Source: CAYXPR01 sp964467255
Lineage (GTDB): Bacteria; Pseudomonadota; Alphaproteobacteria; Rickettsiales; RGZB01
NCBI GenBank assembly: GCA_964467255.1
Contig: CAYXPR010000010.1
Coordinates: forward strand, 27,452 to 91,451
Direction: 5' to 3'
Length of the DNA: 64,000 nt
Each line of letters begins with the position of its first letter. The stretch's first letter is position 1. A model generated the notes under the pieces. The model worked only from the letters and a program-made list of their open reading frames with translations, was not told the origin of the DNA and did no database searches. The translations under genes were made by a program, and so were the position numbers. Positions 8,154 through 17,661 of the stretch are shown here, piece after piece.

Positions 8154-9974
8154 CTACTTCGCAGCGCTACGCTTTTCGGCGGCTTGCTGGTCAATCCCCA
8201 CGGATTCCTGTGCAGCCACATCGAAGGTTTTAACCTGCTTATAGTCCTCGCGACGGGTATAAGGGCCATCATTCGTATAGCGATCTCTCCATTGTTCTGC
8301 ATCCTTGGTAGCACCACTGGCAACGTCGGAAAATACGCAGCGCGTCATCACGTCGCGGGCCTGACCGCCTGCGGCATGCAGCACCCAATTTTCCTCATTT
8401 CCCAGCATGGTAGAGGCATCCCCCACCACATATACACCCGGCACGCTCGTGCGCCCGTGGCGAATATCCACCTTACCGGCATCGTTCTGTATACCAAGCG
8501 GCTCAACAAATTTCGGTGGGCGGCTGTGGAAGGCTTCAAAGCCCAGCGCCAGAATCAGCGCATCGGCTTTCATTTCAATGGTTTCTTGGCGAATCGGCTT
8601 AATGTCTTTTTCCTTTATCACATCGCGGCGCGCTTCCTTTGTAAGCTCATTTAACCAGAGCGGCCATTGCGTAATAGTTACTTTCACGCCTGTCATTTTT
8701 CCGGCATCGTCCTTAATCACCGAATCGATAGAGGCATCATGCGTGCGCGGATTGTAGTTGCTGCCTGCCACTTTTGCCGCAATCATCAACTGTGTCGACA
8801 TTTTGAAATGGTCGGCTTCATTCGGCCAGCCATTGCCTTTTGAGGGCTGCTCACCTGGTTCAGGCTGGCGGATGATGGTCGTTACTGTGCCCGGCGTACC
8901 GCCAGAGCGTTTTTCAGCTTCAATCTGTTTGCTAGTCCACGCGAGAATATCTTCACCCGTTAAACCACCACCATAAATAAGTACATTTTTATCGCCCAGA
9001 TAAAGCGGAGATTGTTTGAAGTCGAACGGCAGCGGTGCTTCATGTGGTTTATCGCGGCCAAAATCATACGCCGTTACATCGCCCTCCACCTGCGCTTTAA
9101 TCGCCTGCGCCTGCGCGCCTAAAAATTCCATCGCCTGATACACGCCTTGTGCATCGCCCCCTGGCAGTTTAATGCGGCGCGGCGCATCGGCTACGCCCGT
9201 AGCAATCACCAGTGCATCGCTGGACTCTTTCAGCTTCACGATGTCTACATCTTTGCCGACTTCGGTGTTCAACTGCACTTTAATGCCCATCTGTTCGGTG
9301 AGCATTGTTTGCAGTTCACCAAAGTTACGGATGGATTTCCATGGCGGAATCCCCTTGCCTTCGGTCATGAGACCACCTAACTGGCCTGAGCGCTCAATAA
9401 TCGTTACATCATGGCCCGCTTTGCGCGCTTCCCATGCGGCCTGTAAACCAGCGATACCGCCGCCAATAATGGTAATTTTTTTGCCAGTTTCCTGCTCTGG
9501 TGGCTCAAAAAGTTTGGGGAATAGATTATTTTTCCAACCATATTCTTCAAGCGCCTGCTCATTGAAATTAATCGCCACCGCTTCATTTGGATTATTCGCA
9601 GCCACCACGCAATGCGTGGTGCAGCCTGCGGCGCACATACTGCCGATAAAAAATGGCGACACGCGGCCAAAGGCAAAAAATGCGCGTTCGAAATCACCTT
9701 GCGAAAGCTGCTGATTCATTAAACGAATTGGCTTCTGGTAACCGCAACCATTCTCTGAACAGGTCTGCACCGTGCACACGCAATCACCACCTGAGCGGCG
9801 TGCATCATCCTGCAGAATCGGCAGTGAGGCAAACTTGATGGTGCCAGTCAGCACATCATCTGGAATATATTGCACATGTCCGCGCTCGCCATCTGGGCGG
9901 GGCGCTTGCTTGAAGATGTTATGCCCGGCAGGCACCGTTACATCAACCGTCTCTTTTCTGGTATTATCTGCCAT
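8154..9974 (-). CDS. gltD: Glutamate synthase small subunit-like oxidoreductase
   Basis: 606 residues; E. coli GltD has about 470. The N-terminal ferredoxin-like part has two cysteine clusters: Cys65, 67, 72, 77 and Cys114, 118, 122 (the latter in the CxxxCxxxC spacing seen in GltD). FAD binding is at IIGGGIAGLQAAWEA (about 169-183) and the NADPH site at VLIYGGGLTGED. A final GDAST...VLHAAGGQA segment is the conserved FAD C-terminal motif. It should pass electrons from NADPH to GltB. It starts 10 nt after the gltB stop, so the two are coexpressed. The first cluster spacing and extra length set it apart from the usual enzyme; a role in another GltB-like complex is possible. Confidence 0.8.
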   Translation of the reverse strand: MADNTRKETVDVTVPAGHNIFKQAPRPDGERGHVQYIPDDVLTGTIKFASLPILQDDARRSGGDCVCTVQTCSENGCGYQKPIRLMNQQLSQGDFERAFFAFGRVSPFFIGSMCAAGCTTHCVVAANNPNEAVAINFNEQALEEYGWKNNLFPKLFEPPEQETGKKITIIGGGIAGLQAAWEARKAGHDVTIIERSGQLGGLMTEGKGIPPWKSIRNFGELQTMLTEQMGIKVQLNTEVGKDVDIVKLKESSDALVIATGVADAPRRIKLPGGDAQGVYQAMEFLGAQAQAIKAQVEGDVTAYDFGRDKPHEAPLPFDFKQSPLYLGDKNVLIYGGGLTGEDILAWTSKQIEAEKRSGGTPGTVTTIIRQPEPGEQPSKGNGWPNEADHFKMSTQLMIAAKVAGSNYNPRTHDASIDSVIKDDAGKMTGVKVTITQWPLWLNELTKEARRDVIKEKDIKPIRQETIEMKADALILALGFEAFHSRPPKFVEPLGIQNDAGKVDIRHGRTSVPGVYVVGDASTMLGNEENWVLHAAGGQARDVMTRCVFSDVASGATKDAEQWRDRYTNDGPYTRREDYKQVKTFDVAAQESVGIDQQAAEKRSAAK

Positions 9975-9984
9975 ATACTAATCC

Positions 9985-12900
9985 CTACAGCCTGTGTGCT
10001 TCTGATTTTGTTAGGCCCGTGCCGGCAACTTGCTGATTGCCCCAACCGCGGCGACCCATTTCAGCATTCTCCCATGCCTTCGTGCCCGGATCCATATTGC
10101 CATCATCACGCAGCATGCGGCGGCCCGTTACGTCCACTACTGCCTCAAGATTCTGGTGCTTGCTCTGCGCAATCGCAATCGCCACAGAGTAATACTGTTT
10201 TTCCTCGGGCCAGTTATCAAGCTGGCGCTTGGCTTCGGTTGAACCCGTGCGTGCATGGTGCTCTTTCAGCAGTCCCAAAATTACCTCTTCCATTTCCGGA
10301 TTGCTGGAAAGTGGCTTCACTTCCATGGTTTTCTTATCGCAGCTCTCCGCAAATTTCCCGGCTGGGTCATATTGCAGCATCACGCCGCCATTCGCGCCTT
10401 CACCGTGTGAGCGGCCAAAAATCGGCTTGATGTTCAGCATGGTCATAGGGCCAGAAAACGCCATCGCCTGATCGCCCACACCTTCGGTCACAATCGTTAC
10501 GCCACGACCGCTGGCACCTGCAAGGTTGCCTGCAATCCCCTGGTTAAAGATTTTACCGCCAGTCGCGGCTAAGCCTAGGGCCTTACCTGCCGTGCGGATG
10601 TCTTTGTCTGCCGTACGGTCAGCAGGCTGCTTGATCACCAGAACAGCATTTTTGGTCATATTTTCGCCGGCAGAGTCTGCGGCCTGACCTTCAAGCTCAA
10701 TGGTAATACCATTACCAATCAAACCACCCAGAGCCGCACCGGCGCCACCAAAGCTGTTCTTCGCTTCGGGAGCAAGGCTTGCCACACCTTTGAGTTTGAT
10801 AATAAACGTATCTTCTTTAAACGTACCGAGTGCTTCGCTGAAGCGGCGATGGGCATCATCCAGTCGCGCCTGCGCTTCTTCAAACACATCGCTCTTTGCG
10901 CCCTTTGCTTCTCTGCCTTCACGAATCACAATCTCTGCAACGTCACGGCGGGCATTCAGCTTCTGCTCTTCCATCCATTGCTTCTGCTCCGACATTGAAT
11001 CAGGCGCTTTGCTACCCAGCACGTGGAACGGCCATTTTTTTTCAAAATCGCGCTGGATTTGCGCTTCGCGCTCTTCCATCAATGCATTATAGCGAATTTG
11101 CACAGGGTGGGTTTTATGCAAACCATCCAATGCTTTTTCTGCCGCTTCCAAATCGGAGTAGGCCTCGCGCAGCAGCCCAACACGGTGGCGGGAAATCGCC
11201 ATCGACGTTTTTGCACCAATCGCAATATTACAGTTCTGCACAGGCATTTGTTCCGCCATCACGAAGGATGTTTTTTCGCCTTTCAGAACTTTTTCTACTT
11301 CCGGAATAATTTTGTCATCAATCGGGAATGGATTCAGCGCCTGCAATTTTTCTCTCACACCAGCGCGCAGCGGCACCACATCGGGCGACTGCGTAAAGCT
11401 GCTGAAATCAAAATGCGTATGTTCTTGCAATGCTTTTGGTAGTGGCTGAACTTCAATGCAATCACGACGGGCGACCAGCTCATCCATGCTCTTAAAGCCT
11501 TTAGCAGCCATCTGCTCGCGCAGGTTTGCAGCCATGTCGATGATAAAGCGCGACACGTCCATCGCTTCACCTTTAAAGCCATCCGGATTATTCGCTACAC
11601 CCGGAACACAACCACCTGGTTCCGAGCAACGCTTAATCAGCACGCAGCCCACGCACATCATCAGTAGCGTACCGAATTCAAAACTATCAGCACCAAGTGC
11701 CGCCGCCAGCATCACGTCATCCGCCGTCTGCATACCGCCGCTGTAACTCAGTGGCGTGAGTGGACGCAGGCCATTTTTTGCCAGCGTATCATGGGCCACC
11801 ACAATGCCGTCTGGGCCACTAAGTGCCGTGCGGGAAGAAGAAACGGTTGGCGACGCGGCCGTACCGCCATCACCACGTGCGATGCTAAGACCGCCCGTTT
11901 GACCATCTTTGTTAATACCCGCATACAGCATAGATTTTGCCACACCGCTTACTACTGGCGGGAAGTCCTCACCCGTGTGAACGATTTTACCAATCACATC
12001 GGCACCCGACGCTGCCATGAGAAGGAACTTCACGTTCAAATCTTCAATCGAGGCAATGTCCTGATGCACATAAGGGCTTGGTAAATCCACATAGGGCAGC
12101 ACGTTACGCAGGAAAGCTATTTCTTCCACCACTTTCGCCGCAGGCGCTTCACCACCTGTGCCGGGTTTTGCACCCTGACCCAGTTTCAGAATTTGCTTCA
12201 GCGCATCCACAAACATATCTGGATTCAGGCCAAACTGTGCGGAGCCCCATTGCATACGCTGTGGTGAACTTAGGCCGTCAATTACACGGCCAAGGGAAAT
12301 ACCACCTTCACCCGAACCCGCAATGGCACCGAGTATCTGCAAACCTTCCGTAATCGCTTCATGCGCCTTGCCCTCTAAATCCATACCGGTTTTGCTCATG
12401 TTGGCACCGGTCAATGCCTGCACGCTCATATCCGCACCCGCAAAGCGGCGCACGATGTTGCTTAAGGGCTCGACTTCATCCAGCGGAATTGGGCCACGCT
12501 CTTTACCCGTTTCAGGATCACGGTAATTGCCCACGCTTAATAAGTGCGCAATAGAAGTCGGCTGCTGCGTGCGTTCGGCATTCACCACTTCTGCATATTT
12601 CCTGAATGGACTGCTACTGCCTTTGTAAGTATCAATTTCCTTGGGCTCAAACACGCGCTTTTCATCCTGCGTGCGGAAGCCTTGGCGCATCATGGCATTA
12701 AAGTCGCCCGTTTCTGTCCATGGTTGCTCGGTGTTACGAGCCACATGTTCTTCCAAACGCCATGCGGCGCGCATTTTTGCAAATGCCTCCACCATTGGCG
12801 GGGTGTAATGATGGCGCACGCCTTTTTCGCCGGTGAACGGGTCTTCCCCTTTGGCTTCAAAGCGGCCTTTGTGCGGCAGCGCATCGGCACGCAAACCAAG

Positions 12901-15297
12901 GTCATGGAAGCGTGCGTAGCTGTCTTCTATTTTGGCCATGCCCACACCACCGTGCGGCGTGAAAATACCGCCAATCACGGTTGGACCTTTTCCACCATTG
13001 GCGGTTTTCACCTGCTGGGCGCCAAACAGGTAATCAAGATACGGCTCGCGTTTAGAATCCAAATCCAACTCTTCAAATTCAATCTGGCGGGAGCCAATAT
13101 CGCTATCCTGGTCATACGAACCGTTGATGCCGAGCACCTTCATCGCGGAGTCGTCCATCTCGTGATAGTAATTATTCACCGCCTGCTCGAGGCTTACGCC
13201 ACCAAACTGCTGCGGATTACGTTCATATTCCTCGCGCAGAAAATCTTCTGCCAGATGCGGGGCAACGAGCGAGGCACCAAGGCGGCGCAGCGACTGCGCA
13301 CGTGTCGGTTCATATACCTGACCCGATTCACAAATAATAGAGCACTGGTTCACCAGCCCTTCATCCCACAAGCGGCGACGGATATGCGCCACGGCAATTT
13401 CCGGCGGAATCGCACGATGCTCAGCGTCCAAGCCTTTGTCGGTCAGCGTGGCAATCGTCACGCCGTTTTCACGAATATCTTTCACCACTTTATCGGCGAT
13501 GGCATTCATCGCATCCTGCATGGTTTCGCCTTTTTTCGCTACGAATGCATACGTACCGTAACCCATACCATCGGTAGCGTTGGCACGCTTCTCGATTTCT
13601 TCCAGCATCCCGGGCCATAAAATAGCACTTTCAACCGTCAGCTGTTTGCTATCGGCGCTCACAGTCGGGCGTGTACCAAGGTCTGTACCAGCGCTCATGA
13701 AGCTGCGCTGGCGCTTATCATCCGTTGGTGGGCGCGTCACTTGCGCAAAGCGTAGTTTTACCATTTCTTCCATCGTCACAGGGTCTTCGCGCAGACCCGG
13801 TGTGGCCACGTCGTAGCCCATCGAAATGATGCGCGTCTTGCCCGTGCGGGCCGCGTGGTTCACAAAGTAATTGGCAGATTCCGCATCCCAGCCATACATG
13901 ATGGCGCGCTTGGTGGCAGAGAGTGCGGCAGGCGAAGCCGCATCAGCGACTGTCACATGATCTGGTGTTTTGACGACCTGACGTTTTTCTTCCAGTGCCT
14001 GCTCGAATGTTTTGCCAAGGCGTTTTTCGCCGCGTTCAATAATATGCTGTAGCACTTGCTCGTTACTGAGCAGTTCACCCGTCTTGCGGTCAATCGCCAC
14101 AAAGGCCCCGCTGGTCACGCCGGCGTTTTTCTGAATTTCGCCGTGTGTGGCATTTAAAAGGCCGGTTTCAGAACCAAGGTAAATACTATCTTCCGTCATC
14201 GTGTAAGCAAGCGGGCGCGTGCCGAGCGCATCCTGGTGCGCCACAATCATATCGTTCTCCGCATCAAAGCCAATCAGCGCGGCCGGGCCGTTCCATGACT
14301 GGAAGGAAAGGCGATAAAATTCTTTTGCAGCCGTTACCTTTGCTCTCAGTTCAGGGTCTGAAATCTGCGCGATAGTTGGTTCAGCGGGCGGCACCATGCG
14401 GAACAAAACCTCCGCCAACGATGCGCCATCCATGTGCGAAACATAGGCACCGGCCGTAGCAAACTGTGCCGTGTCGGAAAGCCCGTATGGAAAAATGGTG
14501 GGGTTGCCGTTATCCTGCATGATGGACTGGTAAAACGCGACGTTCGCTGGGGCTGATACAAATTCACCATTATGGGCCACCACGAATTGGCCGCCGGAGC
14601 TGAACGGCTGCACCGAGGCAGGGCGGGTTTTTGTGCCCGTGGAAAAGCGTGTGTGCGAAACCCAGAAACTTGATTTTAATTCGGGGTCAGAAAATTCTTT
14701 ATAAAAATCACCAAAGCGTTCCGGCAATGCGAGCGATTTGCGCAAAATATAACTGTCACTGGCAGAGGTGATGGAAAAATCATCATAATTCATACCATCT
14801 TGGCGCAATGTGGCATCCAGCTGCGTAGCCGCATCATAAATGCGCTTGCGGAATTCTGTGGGCGACATGCCCTCTGGCTTGGCAAACACAATGTCTTCCA
14901 TATTCGGCAAGCTATCGCGGCCCATGGGTCCCAGTGCATCGGCATTTACATCCACGGGGCGTTCGCCCAGAATTTTGAGGCCATATGCCTCCGACTCAAA
15001 TATTTCCAGCAACCGCTGCTTCTGCTTTTCATATTTCGGACTGTCTTTGGGTGACAGATACAGGTGAATCAGGCCAAACTCGCCATCTTTCAGGGAAAGG
15101 CCTAAATCGCGATTCAAAATATTGGTCGGCATTTGGTAGGAAGCACCCACGCCATCTGACGTTTCAAGGTCGGCACCTGTGCCAGAACGGTGCGCATTGC
15201 ACGCTATCATGCGAATGCCATCTTTAATCAGCTGGTGAGTTGAACGCCCCTTACGGTCCACAAGGGTGGCTAAGCCACATGCACTGCTTTCTTTCAT
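9985..15297 (-). CDS. gltB: Glutamate synthase large subunit, enlarged form
   Basis: 1770 residues, against about 1500 for usual GltB. Domain order is canonical: class II glutamine amidotransferase starting at the presumed nucleophile Cys7 after a very short propeptide (MKESSA), with HTRFST (215-220) and AHNGE (241-245); central domain (CESGQ near 656); FMN barrel (HQDIASIEDL near 1078, GGTAASP near 1144); Fe-S loop with Cys1218, 1224 and 1230; GXGXG beta-helix (about 1500-1640). It would transfer glutamine amide nitrogen to 2-oxoglutarate. Oddities: a charged, coiled-coil-like insertion at about 1370-1495 just before the GXGXG helix, and one extra residue between the last two Fe-S cysteines. 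gltD follows after 10 nt. Confidence 0.88.
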   Translation of the reverse strand: MKESSACGLATLVDRKGRSTHQLIKDGIRMIACNAHRSGTGADLETSDGVGASYQMPTNILNRDLGLSLKDGEFGLIHLYLSPKDSPKYEKQKQRLLEIFESEAYGLKILGERPVDVNADALGPMGRDSLPNMEDIVFAKPEGMSPTEFRKRIYDAATQLDATLRQDGMNYDDFSITSASDSYILRKSLALPERFGDFYKEFSDPELKSSFWVSHTRFSTGTKTRPASVQPFSSGGQFVVAHNGEFVSAPANVAFYQSIMQDNGNPTIFPYGLSDTAQFATAGAYVSHMDGASLAEVLFRMVPPAEPTIAQISDPELRAKVTAAKEFYRLSFQSWNGPAALIGFDAENDMIVAHQDALGTRPLAYTMTEDSIYLGSETGLLNATHGEIQKNAGVTSGAFVAIDRKTGELLSNEQVLQHIIERGEKRLGKTFEQALEEKRQVVKTPDHVTVADAASPAALSATKRAIMYGWDAESANYFVNHAARTGKTRIISMGYDVATPGLREDPVTMEEMVKLRFAQVTRPPTDDKRQRSFMSAGTDLGTRPTVSADSKQLTVESAILWPGMLEEIEKRANATDGMGYGTYAFVAKKGETMQDAMNAIADKVVKDIRENGVTIATLTDKGLDAEHRAIPPEIAVAHIRRRLWDEGLVNQCSIICESGQVYEPTRAQSLRRLGASLVAPHLAEDFLREEYERNPQQFGGVSLEQAVNNYYHEMDDSAMKVLGINGSYDQDSDIGSRQIEFEELDLDSKREPYLDYLFGAQQVKTANGGKGPTVIGGIFTPHGGVGMAKIEDSYARFHDLGLRADALPHKGRFEAKGEDPFTGEKGVRHHYTPPMVEAFAKMRAAWRLEEHVARNTEQPWTETGDFNAMMRQGFRTQDEKRVFEPKEIDTYKGSSSPFRKYAEVVNAERTQQPTSIAHLLSVGNYRDPETGKERGPIPLDEVEPLSNIVRRFAGADMSVQALTGANMSKTGMDLEGKAHEAITEGLQILGAIAGSGEGGISLGRVIDGLSSPQRMQWGSAQFGLNPDMFVDALKQILKLGQGAKPGTGGEAPAAKVVEEIAFLRNVLPYVDLPSPYVHQDIASIEDLNVKFLLMAASGADVIGKIVHTGEDFPPVVSGVAKSMLYAGINKDGQTGGLSIARGDGGTAASPTVSSSRTALSGPDGIVVAHDTLAKNGLRPLTPLSYSGGMQTADDVMLAAALGADSFEFGTLLMMCVGCVLIKRCSEPGGCVPGVANNPDGFKGEAMDVSRFIIDMAANLREQMAAKGFKSMDELVARRDCIEVQPLPKALQEHTHFDFSSFTQSPDVVPLRAGVREKLQALNPFPIDDKIIPEVEKVLKGEKTSFVMAEQMPVQNCNIAIGAKTSMAISRHRVGLLREAYSDLEAAEKALDGLHKTHPVQIRYNALMEEREAQIQRDFEKKWPFHVLGSKAPDSMSEQKQWMEEQKLNARRDVAEIVIREGREAKGAKSDVFEEAQARLDDAHRRFSEALGTFKEDTFIIKLKGVASLAPEAKNSFGGAGAALGGLIGNGITIELEGQAADSAGENMTKNAVLVIKQPADRTADKDIRTAGKALGLAATGGKIFNQGIAGNLAGASGRGVTIVTEGVGDQAMAFSGPMTMLNIKPIFGRSHGEGANGGVMLQYDPAGKFAESCDKKTMEVKPLSSNPEMEEVILGLLKEHHARTGSTEAKRQLDNWPEEKQYYSVAIAIAQSKHQNLEAVVDVTGRRMLRDDGNMDPGTKAWENAEMGRRGWGNQQVAGTGLTKSEAHRL

Positions 15298-15475
15298 AAT
15301 CCCGCTAACTCTCGAATCGATTAACTAACGTAAAACAGTGTAATATCATAAAGTTAATAAAGGGTTAACTATCTCATGGGAAGTGCCACCACCATAAAAA
15401 CGACCAAAATCCTGAGGTTTTTCCCTTACCCAGAGGGGAGAAGATGGCCTTTTTTTATCTTTTTTCAAAGGCTGA

Positions 15476-15504
15476 TTGAAATTAGCCCGCGAAAACGTTA
15501 GTTA
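15476..15504 (+). promoter_or_regulatory. Possible promoter of tRNA-Leu
   Basis: TTGAAA (15476-15481), a 17-nt spacer and TAGTTA (15499-15504), about 50 nt before the mature tRNA. A 7-bp inverted repeat (15526-15542, ATACATA/TATGTAT) lies between. The remainder of 15298-15475 shows no gene; it must also hold the gltB promoter on the other strand, which I could not assign. Confidence 0.4.
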
Positions 15505-15553
15505 GATAAGCCTCTCACCCAAATCATACATACACTATGTATGGCTTTTAAGG

Positions 15554-15642
15554 GCCTCTGTGGCGGAATTGGCAGACGCGACAGACTCAAAATCTGTTGT
15601 CCTTTGCGGGACGTGCCGGTTCGACCCCGGCCAGAGGCACCA
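15554..15642 (+). tRNA. tRNA-Leu (anticodon CAA)
   Basis: An 89-nt class II tRNA. The acceptor stem GCCTCTG (15554-15560) pairs perfectly with CAGAGGC (15632-15638), followed by discriminator A and an encoded CCA (15640-15642). The anticodon stem ACAGA/TCTGT encloses loop CTCAAAA with anticodon CAA at 15588-15590. It has the long variable arm of leucine tRNAs and a GGTTCGACCCC T-arm. The next gene on the opposite strand ends at the very next base. Confidence 0.97.
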
Positions 15643-17034
15643 TTACTTCTTTTTCTTCGTTCGTGATTTCTTCCTGTGCCCTTTTTTAAGCTGCTGGCGA
15701 GTAGACGGCACCATTTGTGCACATAAAAGGCCTAATGCCACCACCGCCGACACATTGTGCCAGAAAAAGTACCGCGCTTGGTCGGCAACGCCAATAATTA
15801 AGAAAATCATGCTGTAGGTGATGCCGCCGAGTAGCAGGAAAAGGAAAAATTCCCTGTCTGAATCTGATTGAAAGCGCCGATAAAAAAAGAGTAAGCCGAA
15901 CGAAAGTACAAAAAAGCCCCACGATTTAGCAATACCATGACGATAGAGCACATCCGCCAGCCGCGTTATTTTGGCATTAGCCAAATCATTATAATCTTGA
16001 TCAATAACATTGGGGTCATCCGCATATTCCACTGCAAGCTTTAGTACGCTCGGCTCAGCATCTTTAATTTCCAGCTGATAGATAAAGTGATTAAGGCGGT
16101 GCTTTATGTAGCTAAGGGGATGCTGAAGAATGGTGCTAAGCCACAACTTCCTAATGCCCTCCAGATTACTCCAGTGCCGTTGATGGATAACATCGAAGTA
16201 ATAAGCATCCCTCTCATCGTGCGTAAGGTAGTGGCGCGACCACTCACGGCCGTCATACACTTCCTTCGCCTGATTAGAGTCAAACTCGCCAAAGTTTATA
16301 TATTCACCCGGCGGCAGATAGTAGCTGATACCCTTAAGGTCAAAGTAAATAAGCGTGCCGGAAGGATAAGATGTCTTAGCCTTTGTGCAATAATAGCAGG
16401 CTTGGGAAACCACCGCAGAAACCAGTGCCATCAGCACAAAGATAACACCCGTTTTTTTCCAGGTTTCCTTCCGTTTGATGTCAAATTTCTCTACCGCAGC
16501 ATAGGCCGCAAAGAAGGGCAGCATAATGATGGCTTCATGCCGTATGGAAACAGCCAGAAGGCATAGTGCGCCTGCGCCAACTTTAACCCAGCGCGGGTGC
16601 ATCCTTCCCGTTCGGCGATGAAACCAAAGCACGCTAAAAGACAGAAGCAGTGCAGCCGCCATCAGCGGCTCACGCTGAACAACCCCAAGTCCAAATAAAA
16701 AATAAGGAAAAAAGAAAAAACTCATGGCAACAACGGCAGCCTTAACACCCCGTGCATAAACAACCGTAGAACCAATAAAATACACCGCACACCAGTAGAG
16801 AGTGTTTTGCAATAAAAAGAGTGTTTCTTGGCCTGGCCACACGGCATCTAGCTCCCTCCATAGCAGAGAAAAGCAAGGCGGGAACCAGTCACCAATCGTA
16901 TCAGATTTAATGCTTTTATAAATGCTGATACTGTCGTTCATGGCATAGCCGGGATAGTACGACGCCACGCACAGCAATAGTCCAAATACTGCAACAAGTA
17001 GCGGTACGGTAAATTCTGATTTGAACGCCAGCAT
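15643..17034 (-). CDS. Polytopic membrane protein, GT-C glycosyltransferase-like
   Basis: 463 residues with about 10 hydrophobic segments and a very basic C-terminus (RKKSRTKKKK). After the first TM segment comes YYPGYAMNDSISIYKS, then DWFPPCFSLLWRELD. An acidic residue in the first external loop and a WxPP motif are the kind of signature seen in GT-C transferases that use polyprenyl-phosphate sugars. That assignment is inference by pattern; I do not recognise the exact family. It might modify envelope glycans or lipid. The stop codon abuts the 3' CCA of the convergent tRNA-Leu with no spacer, and codon use is more A+T-rich than in its neighbours. Confidence 0.6.
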   Translation of the reverse strand: MLAFKSEFTVPLLVAVFGLLLCVASYYPGYAMNDSISIYKSIKSDTIGDWFPPCFSLLWRELDAVWPGQETLFLLQNTLYWCAVYFIGSTVVYARGVKAAVVAMSFFFFPYFLFGLGVVQREPLMAAALLLSFSVLWFHRRTGRMHPRWVKVGAGALCLLAVSIRHEAIIMLPFFAAYAAVEKFDIKRKETWKKTGVIFVLMALVSAVVSQACYYCTKAKTSYPSGTLIYFDLKGISYYLPPGEYINFGEFDSNQAKEVYDGREWSRHYLTHDERDAYYFDVIHQRHWSNLEGIRKLWLSTILQHPLSYIKHRLNHFIYQLEIKDAEPSVLKLAVEYADDPNVIDQDYNDLANAKITRLADVLYRHGIAKSWGFFVLSFGLLFFYRRFQSDSDREFFLFLLLGGITYSMIFLIIGVADQARYFFWHNVSAVVALGLLCAQMVPSTRQQLKKGHRKKSRTKKKK

Positions 17035-17184
17035 TGATAATTCGCTATTAAAAAATCGCTGCTTCCATCATCTCTTTGGCGGGTGGTGAATGCAAGCCCT
17101 TGTTGAGGCATCCGGTTTTTCTTTGTGATTTACCAGACAAAATGATACGCTTCGCCTGAAAATACAGCACCTCTGGGGAGAGCC

Positions 17185-17661
17185 ATGCCACCACGCAAAC
17201 ACCATGAACCGCCGCAGCGTTATGTCGTACAAAATGATGCCAATCTGTTCGATCAGTTAGCTGAGGTGGACGAAGGTGGAATAAACATGTTCTACATGGG
17301 GATGATACTTTTCCTCATGATTATCGTGATTTTCTTTAAGCCGGATGCTTTTAACCACCCACGCTGGTACACCGCGCTGGATCTCAATCGCAACGGCAGC
17401 TTCACCGCCAGCGACATGATGTTATGGTTTGTGTGGATTTTCAGCCTGCCGGGCGATGCGTTCGTTCAGCTCTTTATGCTTTCTAAGCCGCTCGCCCGTT
17501 TTTTTGAGCTTTCCCCTGCTTCGTTCGGTCAGCCTGTTTCGATTGCTGTTTCATTCGTCTACTGGTGGCTCACCGGCGGCAAGCGGTTGCTTGTTTTCTG
17601 GGGTATCATCGTGCTGATTGCCGTGTTCAGCAACATGCCTTCACTACCACTACCACGCTAA
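17185..17661 (+). CDS. Small membrane protein with an EF-hand-like loop
   Basis: 158 residues, family not recognised. The N-terminus is hydrophilic (MPPRKHHEPPQRYVV), followed by a TM segment (about 35-53, MFYMGMILFLMIIVIFF), a soluble loop containing DLNRNGSFTASD (about 74-85), then two or three further hydrophobic segments. The loop matches the D-x-N-x-N-G-x-h-x-x-x-D pattern of a calcium-binding EF-hand loop, so regulation by calcium is conceivable but unproven. It is transcribed divergently from the GT-C-like gene, and its stop codon directly abuts the murJ stop on the other strand. Confidence 0.6.
   Translation: MPPRKHHEPPQRYVVQNDANLFDQLAEVDEGGINMFYMGMILFLMIIVIFFKPDAFNHPRWYTALDLNRNGSFTASDMMLWFVWIFSLPGDAFVQLFMLSKPLARFFELSPASFGQPVSIAVSFVYWWLTGGKRLLVFWGIIVLIAVFSNMPSLPLPR

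Noticed and set aside
12544..13620. 358-codon open frame antisense to gltB
   Set aside because: Shadow of the gltB coding sequence; no start context or motif.
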